Shown one piece after another: positions 8,849-16,751 of a DNA stretch of 64,000 bases. Each line of letters begins with the position of its first letter. Within the stretch, counting starts at the first letter, position 1. The translations under genes and the position numbers were made by a program. Source of the stretch: Sandaracinaceae bacterium (GTDB taxonomy: Bacteria > Myxococcota_A > Polyangia > Polyangiales > JADJQN01). The stretch is from assembly GCA_016712745.1 (NCBI GenBank), contig JADJQN010000001.1:1736001-1800000 (forward strand). The letters are read 5' to 3'. The notes under the pieces were generated by a model, which had not been told where the DNA came from, made no database searches, and saw only the letters and a list, made by a program, of their open reading frames with translations.

Positions 8849-9463
8849 CTATCTCTTCTTCAAATCAGCAACGTGCGCTTCGAGCAGAACCAAACGGTCG
8901 TTGCCGAAGAACATTTCATCACCAACAAAGAATGTCGGTGCACCGAATGCGCCGCGCTTCACGGCTTCGTCTGTGTCCGCCCTCAGGCGATCTTTTGCGG
9001 CGCTTTGATCCGCGCCACCGACGATTGCCGCACCGTCGAGGCCGACCGAGACAGCGGTACGAACAATGACCTCATCGGCCGACACGTCTTGATCTTCGAC
9101 CCAGTATTGGCGATACAAAGCTTGCGCGAGCCGCTGCATCGCATCCGCACCCTGCGTGAGCATCGTGCCAGTGAGCGCCCGCTGCGTTCGTAGTGTGTTG
9201 AGCGGGAAGCGCGAGGAGAACTTGAACGGCACGCCGTACAGCATGGCGAAGCGGCTTAGGTCCTTGAACATGTAGACGCCCTTCGCTGCGACACGTGCCG
9301 GCATGTCGTTGCCGCTTGCTTTGAACACGCCGCCCAATAAGAAAGGGCGCCATTCGACCGGAACGCCAGTGCGCTTCGACACGGCATCAAGCTGCGTCGC
9401 AGCGAGGTAGCTATAGGGGGAACCGATGTCGAAGAAGAACTCGATCTTCTGCACGTCTGTCAT
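8849..9463 (-). CDS. 2-hydroxychromene-2-carboxylate isomerase family protein (kappa-class GST/DsbA fold)
   Basis: 204 residues beginning MTDVQKIEFFFDIGSPYSYLA. The S-P-Y motif carries the glutathione-activating serine (about residue 15) of kappa-class GSTs and HCCA isomerases. The C-terminal GAFGAPTFFVGDEMFFGNDRL is the conserved cis-Pro and active-site region of this family. Named members isomerise 2-hydroxychromene-2-carboxylate in naphthalene breakdown using glutathione. No other aromatic-degradation gene is nearby, so the actual substrate is uncertain. It starts 6 bp downstream of the YkgJ-like gene, so one transcript is likely. Confidence 0.85.
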   Translation of the reverse strand: MTDVQKIEFFFDIGSPYSYLAATQLDAVSKRTGVPVEWRPFLLGGVFKASGNDMPARVAAKGVYMFKDLSRFAMLYGVPFKFSSRFPLNTLRTQRALTGTMLTQGADAMQRLAQALYRQYWVEDQDVSADEVIVRTAVSVGLDGAAIVGGADQSAAKDRLRADTDEAVKRGAFGAPTFFVGDEMFFGNDRLVLLEAHVADLKKR

Positions 9464-9469
9464 GGATGC

Positions 9470-9820
9470 CTACTCCAATCCGAAGTCGCGGCGAAACTCG
9501 TGGCATTGCCGGCTTCCCTTTTCAAACTCGCGGCAGGTCGTACCACGATCTTCGTAGATCTGGCAGGCGTGAGGGCTCGCGTCCGTTCCCAAGTGCACGC
9601 ACGAACCGTCTGCGTGCGTCGCAAAAGCCTGCTCACCAAAATGCCCCGGCTGAAGCTTCTGCGCGATGTCCTCGCGCCCGATACGCTTCCAGCGAACGAT
9701 GTCTTCGGCGGGCACGAGAATACGACCGTCTCGACCGGTTCGACAGCACACCCCGCATTGAAGACAATCTAGCTCGTCCGACACCGCGAAAGGATGGACT
9801 GATCGTCGCGTCCGCGCCAA
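9470..9820 (-). CDS. YkgJ-family cysteine cluster protein
   Basis: 116 residues with CLQCGVCCRTGRDGRI near the N-terminus and later cysteines (GSCVHLG, HACQIYEDRGTTCREFE, RQCHEF). This is the eight-cysteine pattern of the YkgJ/Fliw-associated zinc- or iron-binding family (CxBPxCxxCC type). Its function is not established. The open frame begins at a TTG (9820); an in-frame GTG at 9784 just before SDELDCLQC is an equally good start. It is first in the run of minus-strand genes down to 6195. Confidence 0.75.
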   Translation of the reverse strand: MARTRRSVHPFAVSDELDCLQCGVCCRTGRDGRILVPAEDIVRWKRIGREDIAQKLQPGHFGEQAFATHADGSCVHLGTDASPHACQIYEDRGTTCREFEKGSRQCHEFRRDFGLE

Positions 9821-9857
9821 CGGGATGGGTATTGACCTTTAATGCTACCGTGAGCGG

Positions 9858-11336
9858 ATGCGCGATTATCGGGGATGGATTCTCTGCGTTATGTTTTCTC
9901 TCGTCGGGTGCAACGGCACGCTGGGTGACGCGAGTACCGGCGCCACGGACTCCGGCGCCACGAGTGACATCGGCGTACCGCGCGACATCGGCGTAGCGCG
10001 CGACTCGGGCGAGGAGCTCGACGCAAGCACTGCATTTGACATGGGCACCGCGCCTCTCGATGCAGGCTTCGACCTCGGAGCTTTTGCGGACCTGGGACTC
10101 GCGTTCGATGCGGGCCCCCCACTCGTGGCGCGGTACTACGTCGCCGTCGATGGAAGCGACGACAACGCCGGAACCATCGAGGCTCCATTCGCGACTTGGG
10201 GGAAGCTTTCCTCGGTGATGGAGGCTGGGGATCTCGCGTACATCCGAGGCGGGACCTATCGCAGCCCAGGAGGCGCCGGGGCATGGTCGCATTGCGCGTT
10301 TGAAGGGCTCAACGGATCGCCGGGCGCGCTAATCAAAATATGGGCGTACCCAGGAGAGCACCCAGTTCTAGCGCTCGACGACTTCATGACAACCGTCTCG
10401 GATCCGACTGGCATCATTTTTAGCGACAGCAACTATGTGCATCTCAAAGGGCTGAGAGTGACGGGCTTGCAGCAGAATCGCAGCTCGGGGATATCGCGCG
10501 GTTTCGATCTGCAACGCTCGTCGAACAATCTCCTCGAGCTCATCGAAGTGGATCACATCGGCGGTTACGGTGTCATGATCTCACGCGGCAGCAACGACAA
10601 CTACTTTCTCAACTGCGACGTGCACCACACGGACGATCGGTGGAGTAGCGATAGGCCCTGGACCGGCTCCAACGGTTTCAACTGCACCGGCGACAGCGAC
10701 GCCACACGCAATACGTTCGATGGATGCCGTGCATGGTGGAACTCAGACGACGGTTTTGATTTCTTCAGCACCGACGGCGTGAACACCATCAAAAACAGTT
10801 GGGCGTTCTGGAATGGTTACGAGCCCGGCACGTTCACTCAGCGGGGCGACGGATGCGGGTACAAGCTCGGTCCAACTCGCACAAGTCAACATGACACGGT
10901 GCTGAGGTTCATCTCGAACTCCCTCGCGTTCGAGAACACGTCCGCGGGCTTTAGCCAAAATGTCGCCGACACGCGCTTTGAGATGCACAACAACACGTCG
11001 TTCCGAAATGGCGAGTGGGGCTACATCTGGGACTACGTGATGCCCGCTCCGGTTAGCGACTTCCGCAACAACCTGTCCTACATGGACCCGAGCGCGCGCC
11101 GCGGTGACGATACGATCGGCAGCCACAACAGCTGGAACATCGGCGTAGTCCTCACCGACACGGATTTCCTGAGCGTCTCATCCGCCGGCGCGGACGGACC
11201 GCGTAACGCAGACGGCAGCCTCCCGCGCCTCGACTTCTTGCGTCTCTCAGCGGCGTCGGCGCTTATCGATCGCGGCGAGGATCTCGGACGCCCCTTCAGC
11301 GGCACAGCTCCCGACATCGGCGCGTTCGAGCGTTAG
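9858..11336 (+). CDS. Lipoprotein with right-handed parallel beta-helix (pectate-lyase-like)
   Basis: 492 residues. The lipobox is at MFSLVGCN, followed by a long Asp/Gly/Ala/Thr linker with repeated DIGV and DLG units. Residues from about 92 (RYYVAVDGSDDNAGTIEAP) start the region typical of right-handed beta-helix proteins with an N-terminal DUF1565-like segment. Ladder-like repeats follow (NYVHLKGLRVTG, NNLLELIEVDHIG, NDNYFLNCDVHH, ATRNTFDGCRAWWNSDDGFDFF). The fold is shared by polysaccharide lyases of family PL9 and by non-enzymatic surface proteins. A carbohydrate substrate is plausible but not shown. Confidence 0.75.
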   Translation: MRDYRGWILCVMFSLVGCNGTLGDASTGATDSGATSDIGVPRDIGVARDSGEELDASTAFDMGTAPLDAGFDLGAFADLGLAFDAGPPLVARYYVAVDGSDDNAGTIEAPFATWGKLSSVMEAGDLAYIRGGTYRSPGGAGAWSHCAFEGLNGSPGALIKIWAYPGEHPVLALDDFMTTVSDPTGIIFSDSNYVHLKGLRVTGLQQNRSSGISRGFDLQRSSNNLLELIEVDHIGGYGVMISRGSNDNYFLNCDVHHTDDRWSSDRPWTGSNGFNCTGDSDATRNTFDGCRAWWNSDDGFDFFSTDGVNTIKNSWAFWNGYEPGTFTQRGDGCGYKLGPTRTSQHDTVLRFISNSLAFENTSAGFSQNVADTRFEMHNNTSFRNGEWGYIWDYVMPAPVSDFRNNLSYMDPSARRGDDTIGSHNSWNIGVVLTDTDFLSVSSAGADGPRNADGSLPRLDFLRLSAASALIDRGEDLGRPFSGTAPDIGAFER

Positions 11337-11494
11337 GGCTACGTGAGAGCGTACCTCTGCCGCGACATCGGCTTTAGTTTCGGGCCGCCGGGGATGTGTC
11401 GATTGCGAGGAACCCAACCGCTCAGCCGATGTCTGGTCTTGCAGTTGCAAGCTGAGCTGTAGCGTTTGCACTCACGCCTCGAAGCGAGCTCACT

Positions 11495-13368
11495 ATGACA
11501 ACGAAACTTATCGTCTTTCTGCTCCTTGTCGGAGGTGCATCAGCCGCCACGCTGTGGCCAAAAGAACACGCTGCCGTGGACAAACTCCCGCATTCGGCGA
11601 CGGCGACAATAAGCGCTCGTCAACGCGCCATGGCGATCGCTCATCTGGGCGCTCGTACCACTCTCGCACCAGCTGAGACCGCTAAGCCTGACCCGCTACG
11701 TGCAAGTGTGCGGGTGCACGTCATCGACACATCGCGTCGCGGTGTCGCCAGAGCAAGCGTGCATGCGGAGCACGATGGCGACGTAGTCACTGAAGCGCAA
11801 TCCGACGAGCGCGGCTTTGCCATTCTACATCTCGTCGTGGGTGAAGAGACGCGATTGAGTGTGCGCACCGACGATGGTCGTGAAGGCACGCTTAGCGAGT
11901 TTTGGCCGACGGCGACCGATACCGACGAGACCATTCCCGAGAACCAAGTCTCTATTGAAGTCATCGAAATCGCCACGCTCACCGGTCGCATCCTTGACGA
12001 AAATGGCGAGGGCATTGCCGGCGCGAGCTTGGCGTTGGTACCGATAGCGATGGGTATGCATAGCGAGCGCGTGGCGGGGGCACAGCAATACTTCAATGAG
12101 CTCCGTGCCCAATCACGCCCGCCTGCGTTGGCCGTAGCCGAGGCCGACCTAGAGGAGATGCTCACCACGGACGCCCTGGGTGAGTTCAGTTTGCCTCTTC
12201 GCGAAGAAGGCGCGTGGACTTTGATGGCATCCGCCGAAGGGCGCATCCCAAATCAGACCGGGTCGATTCAACTTGTAAGCGGTCAAACCAACAACGTCGA
12301 GCTTCGCCTCGAACGGGGCCACGACTTTCAAGGACGCGTCGTGGACCACGAAGGCAAGCCTGTAACCAATGCGATGGTCTCGTTGGTATTCGCGCACGTC
12401 CAGTTGCGCCAGCAAGTGTCTGAAACCGGAACATTTCGTTTCGCCGGATTCGAAGAGACGCAAGCTGACGCCCAAGTATACGGGGAAGGCTTTCTCGGTA
12501 GGGAGCTGCGGATCACATCGGCAGCACCGGATACGCGAATCGAGATGAGTCGCGGCGCCCTCCTTGATCTCGACATTTGCGCACCTCGCGCGCTCGGTGG
12601 AGAAGTCGGCGTCGCAATCCAAGGAGGGAATTCTACGGCTACCGACAGATGACTTTGGACCCTGGCGGCTGCGCTCCTGTGACGCTGTCCGGTCTCACGG
12701 CTGGCGACTATCAGGTGGAAATCCGAGGGTCCGGCTTCTTTCATCGCATCGTGCGTCTGAGCGTCTCCGAACGTGGCGCACGTTCGCGCATTCAGATCGG
12801 CGATGGCCGTACCATCTCAGGTCGCGTGATCATGCCTAGCGAGGCTGTCGGCGAGGTCACGTCGTCCATAGCCATGCTCGCCGATCCCGCGTTCGGTACC
12901 CACTTCATTCTCCCTCCCAGCGGGGATTTCGTCTTCAGCGGAGACTTGCCAAACTCGGCCCAACTGTCGGCGCACGCGTACGATGATAACGCAAGCTACA
13001 GCGCGCAATCTGCCGTTCGATCAGGAGAGCAGAACATCGCGCTTCGAATGGTGATGGACAACGAAATCGCAAACGACGAAAACGACGAACATCGCGAAGG
13101 CGATGACAATTCGTTCTGTTTCATTCCGCTGCAGTTCATCAGCAGTGAAGAGCAAATCCTCGTGGCGACGTCGGATCCTTCGAGCTTGAATGTGCGCGTC
13201 CTCGCCGGAGACATCCTTGTCGATGCACAAGGGCGTCCGGTGCTTGAGATGGATGAGGGTGGCGAATGTGGCACCACGATTGTGATGCACCTGCTACGCC
13301 CGTCCACCCGCGAGCGCTACACGGTGCGCGCGGAGCGGTCGGTTGAGGAAGGCGGTTGCGGCGGCTGA
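11495..13368 (+). pseudogene. Carboxypeptidase-regulatory-like (Ig-fold) exported protein, interrupted by a frameshift
   Basis: The first frame (11495 to a TGA ending 12652) encodes a signal peptide and several carboxypeptidase-regulatory-like beta domains (for example VEVIEIATLTGRILDENGEG and RGHDFQGRVVDHEGKPVTNA). Just before its stop the same style of protein continues in a different frame (QMTLDPGGCAPVTLSG, RTISGRVIMPSE) to 13368. A one-base loss in the G-rich stretch near 12622-12632 would explain it: restoring one G joins the halves as a single ~620-residue protein. It may be a real pseudogene, a sequencing or assembly error, or, less likely, a programmed shift. The intact form would be a secreted or surface multidomain protein. 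Confidence 0.7.
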
Positions 13369-13512
13369 TTGCTGAGCAGCCTCGCGGCGATGCATGCGCC
13401 AATGGTCCCGTCGTTTAAGAACGCCTGGCCGTCGCGCAAACGCCGAGTTCTCGCCGTTTCTTTTGCGCCGTCTCCCCACGTTGATACGATCATGCCCACG
13501 GGGACTTCAACA

Positions 13513-13974
13513 ATGCGGATTCGTGACGCGGTTCTATGTTTGTCGGTGGTGGCTTTTACGATGTGCGCTTCGGCATGTGCTCAGCGGCGCGTCGTGCGCA
13601 GCGACGGCGACGCGGCGGTCGCATCGGATTCGGGGAGCAGTGTGCCGGGCGATATGAGCGTGGCTCTTGACGCGGCCGGCGGAGAGTTTGACGAGTGCTT
13701 TTCGTTCTGCACGCGAAACAACGCCTGCGACGTGGAAACGGCGCCCCAAGATTGCGCCGCTGACTGCACGGCGATTGTTGCGATCAACGAGGCAGGTGGT
13801 TGCCGCGCGTCGTGGGACGCGAGCTACACGTGTTCAGCACCGCTGTCCCCAGCCGCGTTCTGCTCGCTTTCAACCAGCGAGTGCTCCGCCGAATTCACTT
13901 CTTGGATCGAGTGCGTGAACACCTACTGCGCCGCGCATGCCTCGGACCCTGCCTGCGCAACTGCAGGCGGATAA
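13513..13974 (+). CDS. Small cysteine-rich lipoprotein
   Basis: 153 residues. The ATG at 13513 (MRIRDAVLCLSVVAF) starts a signal peptide with a lipobox-like ASAC; the longer open frame upstream has no signal and is ignored. After an Asp/Ser/Gly linker, about ten cysteines are spread over the last ~90 residues (CFSFCTRNNACDV, CAADC, CSAPLSPAAFC, CSAEFTSWIECVNTYC). The spacing suggests a disulfide-bonded, mostly helical small domain. This kind of short cysteine-rich lipoprotein is common in myxobacteria, without known function. Confidence 0.6.
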   Translation: MRIRDAVLCLSVVAFTMCASACAQRRVVRSDGDAAVASDSGSSVPGDMSVALDAAGGEFDECFSFCTRNNACDVETAPQDCAADCTAIVAINEAGGCRASWDASYTCSAPLSPAAFCSLSTSECSAEFTSWIECVNTYCAAHASDPACATAGG

Positions 13975-13995
13975 CTCGGGCTTAGTGCCGCGACG

Positions 13996-14352
13996 CTATC
14001 GGACGCGCGGCTGCATGAACCGCGTGTACTCGATCGACTTGGCGACGACGAAGCCCGTCCCGCCGTCTTGATCAAAACTACTATACACGAGCACGTCAGA
14101 GTCGAACGGGTCGCGCGACGACGAGATGCTGAAGAACTTGGGCGATGCGTTGGCGAGCGTGCAAGCATCCATGCCGTCGCCTCTTGACCAGACCGGCAAC
14201 GCGATGAGCGCGACGCCAGTGAAAACGATGAGGCCCGACTCCGGCCCGATCTCCTTCTCAATCTCGAGATAGAGGGTCTCGGCCTGGGCGTCATAGGCGG
14301 CGATCGTCAACGTCGAGTCAGCGAAATATGAAGTGAGATCGGCGGGCAACAT
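13996..14352 (-). CDS. Hypothetical protein, 118 aa
   Basis: A short soluble acidic protein (MLPADLTSYFADSTLTIAAYDAQAETLYLEIEK), no signal or membrane helix, one cysteine. The regular alternation of strands looks like a small beta-rich domain. No family is recognised. It lies about 90 bp downstream of the WGR-like gene on the same strand; the pair may be a functional unit, which is inference. Confidence 0.5.
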   Translation of the reverse strand: MLPADLTSYFADSTLTIAAYDAQAETLYLEIEKEIGPESGLIVFTGVALIALPVWSRGDGMDACTLANASPKFFSISSSRDPFDSDVLVYSSFDQDGGTGFVVAKSIEYTRFMQPRVR

Positions 14353-14439
14353 GGTCCAGCCGCTCTTCTACCGTACCGACCTACCCCGCGTCTCGCGCTG
14401 AAGAAAGCGAACTTGCGCTCTTCACGTGGGGAGGCATCG

Positions 14440-15183
14440 TCAAACTTCTGCGAGCGGTGCCAACTGTTCAAGTCCCCGCATTCGAGCTTCCCACTCCGAG
14501 CGCGTGGAGGGTGGGGACGGCAGGTGGTAGGCGCGCGCGAACGCCGCCAGTTCGTCGAAGTCTCCCTCGAAGGCAGTGTAGAAGTTTGATCGCCACGCAA
14601 AGTGAGCAAGCAGGTCATCGCCGGTCAGACGCAACTGCCCCTCGTTGTCGAGGTAGACGACACCGACTTGCCCTTCCCGAACGATAGCCCCTACGCACCC
14701 ACCGTCCGCCTCGACAGCGAGCCAGTGCACGTGTGCATACTCCTCTCCCGGCTGAGGAAGTGGTGCCGTGAGCTCGATTTCGCCGAACGACGAACTCGCG
14801 TGCGGCGGATCATGCGAGTCGAGGGAGGCTCTCCACATCGCAGAATACTGGCTCGCAATCTGGGGCGCAGAGTTCAGATGGCTCGCGGAGCGCGAAAGCG
14901 CGGCCTGCAGTTGCGCTTCGGTCGGCCGTGCATTGCGACGCTTGTTTCCAGCTACGATCTTCTCACTAAGCGTGAGCATGGCAGGCCCGTCAGGAGCGAA
15001 CCCCTGCTTCTTCAGCAAGGCGGTTTCTGACTCGAGCTTCGTCTCCGGCGGCATTTCCTTCCACGGTGATGGATCCTGACCGAGTTTTCCGGCGCGCTTT
15101 TCTAGTGCGCCACCTACTTGGCGAAATTCGACCACCTGCCGCTTCTTCAGGTTTTCGTACCGCCAGCTATCCGGATGTTGCAT
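14440..15183 (-). CDS. Hypothetical protein with WGR-like N-terminal region
   Basis: 247 residues, soluble. Residues about 17-62 (VVEFRQVGGALEKRAGKLGQ ... ALLKKQGFAP) resemble the WGR fold, with RAGKLG where the family has WGRIG, and end with the usual KKxGF. The C-terminal half (WLAVEADGGCVGAIVREG, VVYLDNEGQLRLTGDDLLAH) looks loosely like SUKH/SMI1-type domains, which often serve as immunity proteins. Both calls are by eye. It is followed closely by the 118-aa gene. Confidence 0.45.
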   Translation of the reverse strand: MQHPDSWRYENLKKRQVVEFRQVGGALEKRAGKLGQDPSPWKEMPPETKLESETALLKKQGFAPDGPAMLTLSEKIVAGNKRRNARPTEAQLQAALSRSASHLNSAPQIASQYSAMWRASLDSHDPPHASSSFGEIELTAPLPQPGEEYAHVHWLAVEADGGCVGAIVREGQVGVVYLDNEGQLRLTGDDLLAHFAWRSNFYTAFEGDFDELAAFARAYHLPSPPSTRSEWEARMRGLEQLAPLAEV

Positions 15184-15361
15184 AGCGCCCGCTTTCTTGG
15201 TGAAAACACGAATCGTTTTCCGAACAGATGGGTCGTGCCCGTGTGCTTAATACTATTTCATTTCTCGCGCGCGTACCGCTACGGCTACTACACAAATCTT
15301 CCAAGGCGCGCAGCGCATCCGTCCAGAACGTGCGCTCTGCAAATCATCGTCTCCCTTTCAA

Positions 15362-16630
15362 TCAATCCGCGTAGTAGTCGGCCATGAGGCCGTCGACGAG
15401 CGGGGTCCACACATTGTTGATGCGGAAGCGCTTGATGAGCTGGAAGTTCACTTCCGTGTTCATGTTCGTGTTGCGGTACTCGTTGATGCTGGTGCGCCAG
15501 CCCTCTTCGATGCCCATGAGCAAGACGTCGGGGTGTGTGTCGACGCTCTCGCCGGTCCACGTACCGCTGGTTGCCTTGGTGAGGTCGCCGTTCCACGTGC
15601 GGCCAACGCGAAGGTCGAAGGTCAGTGTGCGGTTGAGCAGGTCGGGGCGTTGCGCATTGGTCGAGAAGACTTCATCGATGCCGACTTCGTCGTTCGCGTA
15701 GAAGATTTTCACGCTCACCGACACGCGGGTCGACGACTTACGCGTCCAGCGCGCTTCGAAGCGATGAATCGGGTAGTTCCAGACTCCGTCGCCCGGATCC
15801 AAGTCGGCTTCGAGCATCCTGCCCTGGCCGATGGTCGTCATCAGAGCGCGCGCAAAATCGTGCGGCGCAACGTCGGCGTATGCCTCGTCGCTGTTATCAC
15901 CCGCTTCGTGAAACTCTTGTCCAATGGCTTGGTCTTCGGGAATGAAGAACTGTGCGCCGTTATAAATCGAGGCGAGGTAGCCCTTGATGTCGGCGGGATG
16001 AAACGTGATGCCGAGGAGATCGACATCTTCGGTCGGCTCGGGATTTTCCATCGTGGCCAACGCCCAGCCAATGCACTTGCCCGCGTAGCCGCGCGAATCC
16101 CAGTAGCGATGGTCCTCGTTGTCACCAATGAAGTGATTCTCGAGCTCCCACTTCGCCGCGTGCGAGTACGCCGTCGCAGCTGAGCCGCCCGCGCCGTTCG
16201 CATCTTCGAGATAGAGACGCGTGTAGTAGTCGAACTTCATCATCGGCGAGAGGCCTTCGCCGTGCGAGCCCGCCATGCGATTCAAAAGCGTCACGCAGCG
16301 CGATGAGTAATCCGAGATGCAGGCGTCGAACGCGCGCACGTCGGACTCAGTCCAAACTTTGCGGCCATTGCCATCGTTCCAGCCCATGACGAGCTCGCCC
16401 TGCAACATCGACCAGTAGTATCCCGACCAGGGAGTCGTATCCGCTTCACGCCTCACGGTACCGGTGCGACGAAGGCCGTCCTCTTTGCCGTCCTCCGCTG
16501 CCCAGAAGGCGTCGTCCCAGACTTCTTCCGTTTCGTCGGGAGGCATGTCCGCGGTCTGTGCCGTGCAGCCGCCCAACCCGAGCAATGCTGAGCAAACTGC
16601 GAAGAGACCAGCTGTGGACGTAACGCGCAT
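15362..16630 (-). CDS. Transglutaminase-elicitor-like lipoprotein
   Basis: 422 residues. The lipobox is LGLGGC (Cys 22), followed by an acidic linker. A segment TPWSGYYWSMLQGELVMGW at about 66-84, and YAGKCIGWALATMENPEP (Cys 186) followed by GITFHPADIKGYLASIY (about 207-223), resemble the transglutaminase-elicitor family (the Phytophthora GP42/PEP13 type, also found in marine bacteria). That pattern of a Cys-containing C-x-GWA motif, PEP, and DIK is recalled, not computed. Such enzymes crosslink proteins through glutamine and lysine. Anchoring suggests action at the cell surface. The start ATG has a fair upstream purine tract (GGAGGATCG). Confidence 0.6.
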   Translation of the reverse strand: MRVTSTAGLFAVCSALLGLGGCTAQTADMPPDETEEVWDDAFWAAEDGKEDGLRRTGTVRREADTTPWSGYYWSMLQGELVMGWNDGNGRKVWTESDVRAFDACISDYSSRCVTLLNRMAGSHGEGLSPMMKFDYYTRLYLEDANGAGGSAATAYSHAAKWELENHFIGDNEDHRYWDSRGYAGKCIGWALATMENPEPTEDVDLLGITFHPADIKGYLASIYNGAQFFIPEDQAIGQEFHEAGDNSDEAYADVAPHDFARALMTTIGQGRMLEADLDPGDGVWNYPIHRFEARWTRKSSTRVSVSVKIFYANDEVGIDEVFSTNAQRPDLLNRTLTFDLRVGRTWNGDLTKATSGTWTGESVDTHPDVLLMGIEEGWRTSINEYRNTNMNTEVNFQLIKRFRINNVWTPLVDGLMADYYAD

Positions 16631-16751
16631 GAGTTCGATCCTCCGAGCCCGCTTAAAGCAAGCGCGGTGCCACGATCAGCGCCCAACGATTTCAATGGGT
16701 TAGGCAGCGCTTGGCTAGTCGGTTAGCCATGTCAGCTGGCCTTTGGACGCG

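Noticed and set aside
7731..9008. 425-codon open frame on the plus strand
   Set aside because: Antisense to the cysteine-rich lipoprotein; the product is low-complexity Ser/His/Pro without start context, a shadow of GC-rich codon use.
9633..10292. 219-codon minus-strand frame
   Set aside because: Runs antisense across the start of the beta-helix lipoprotein; Arg-rich, no domain.
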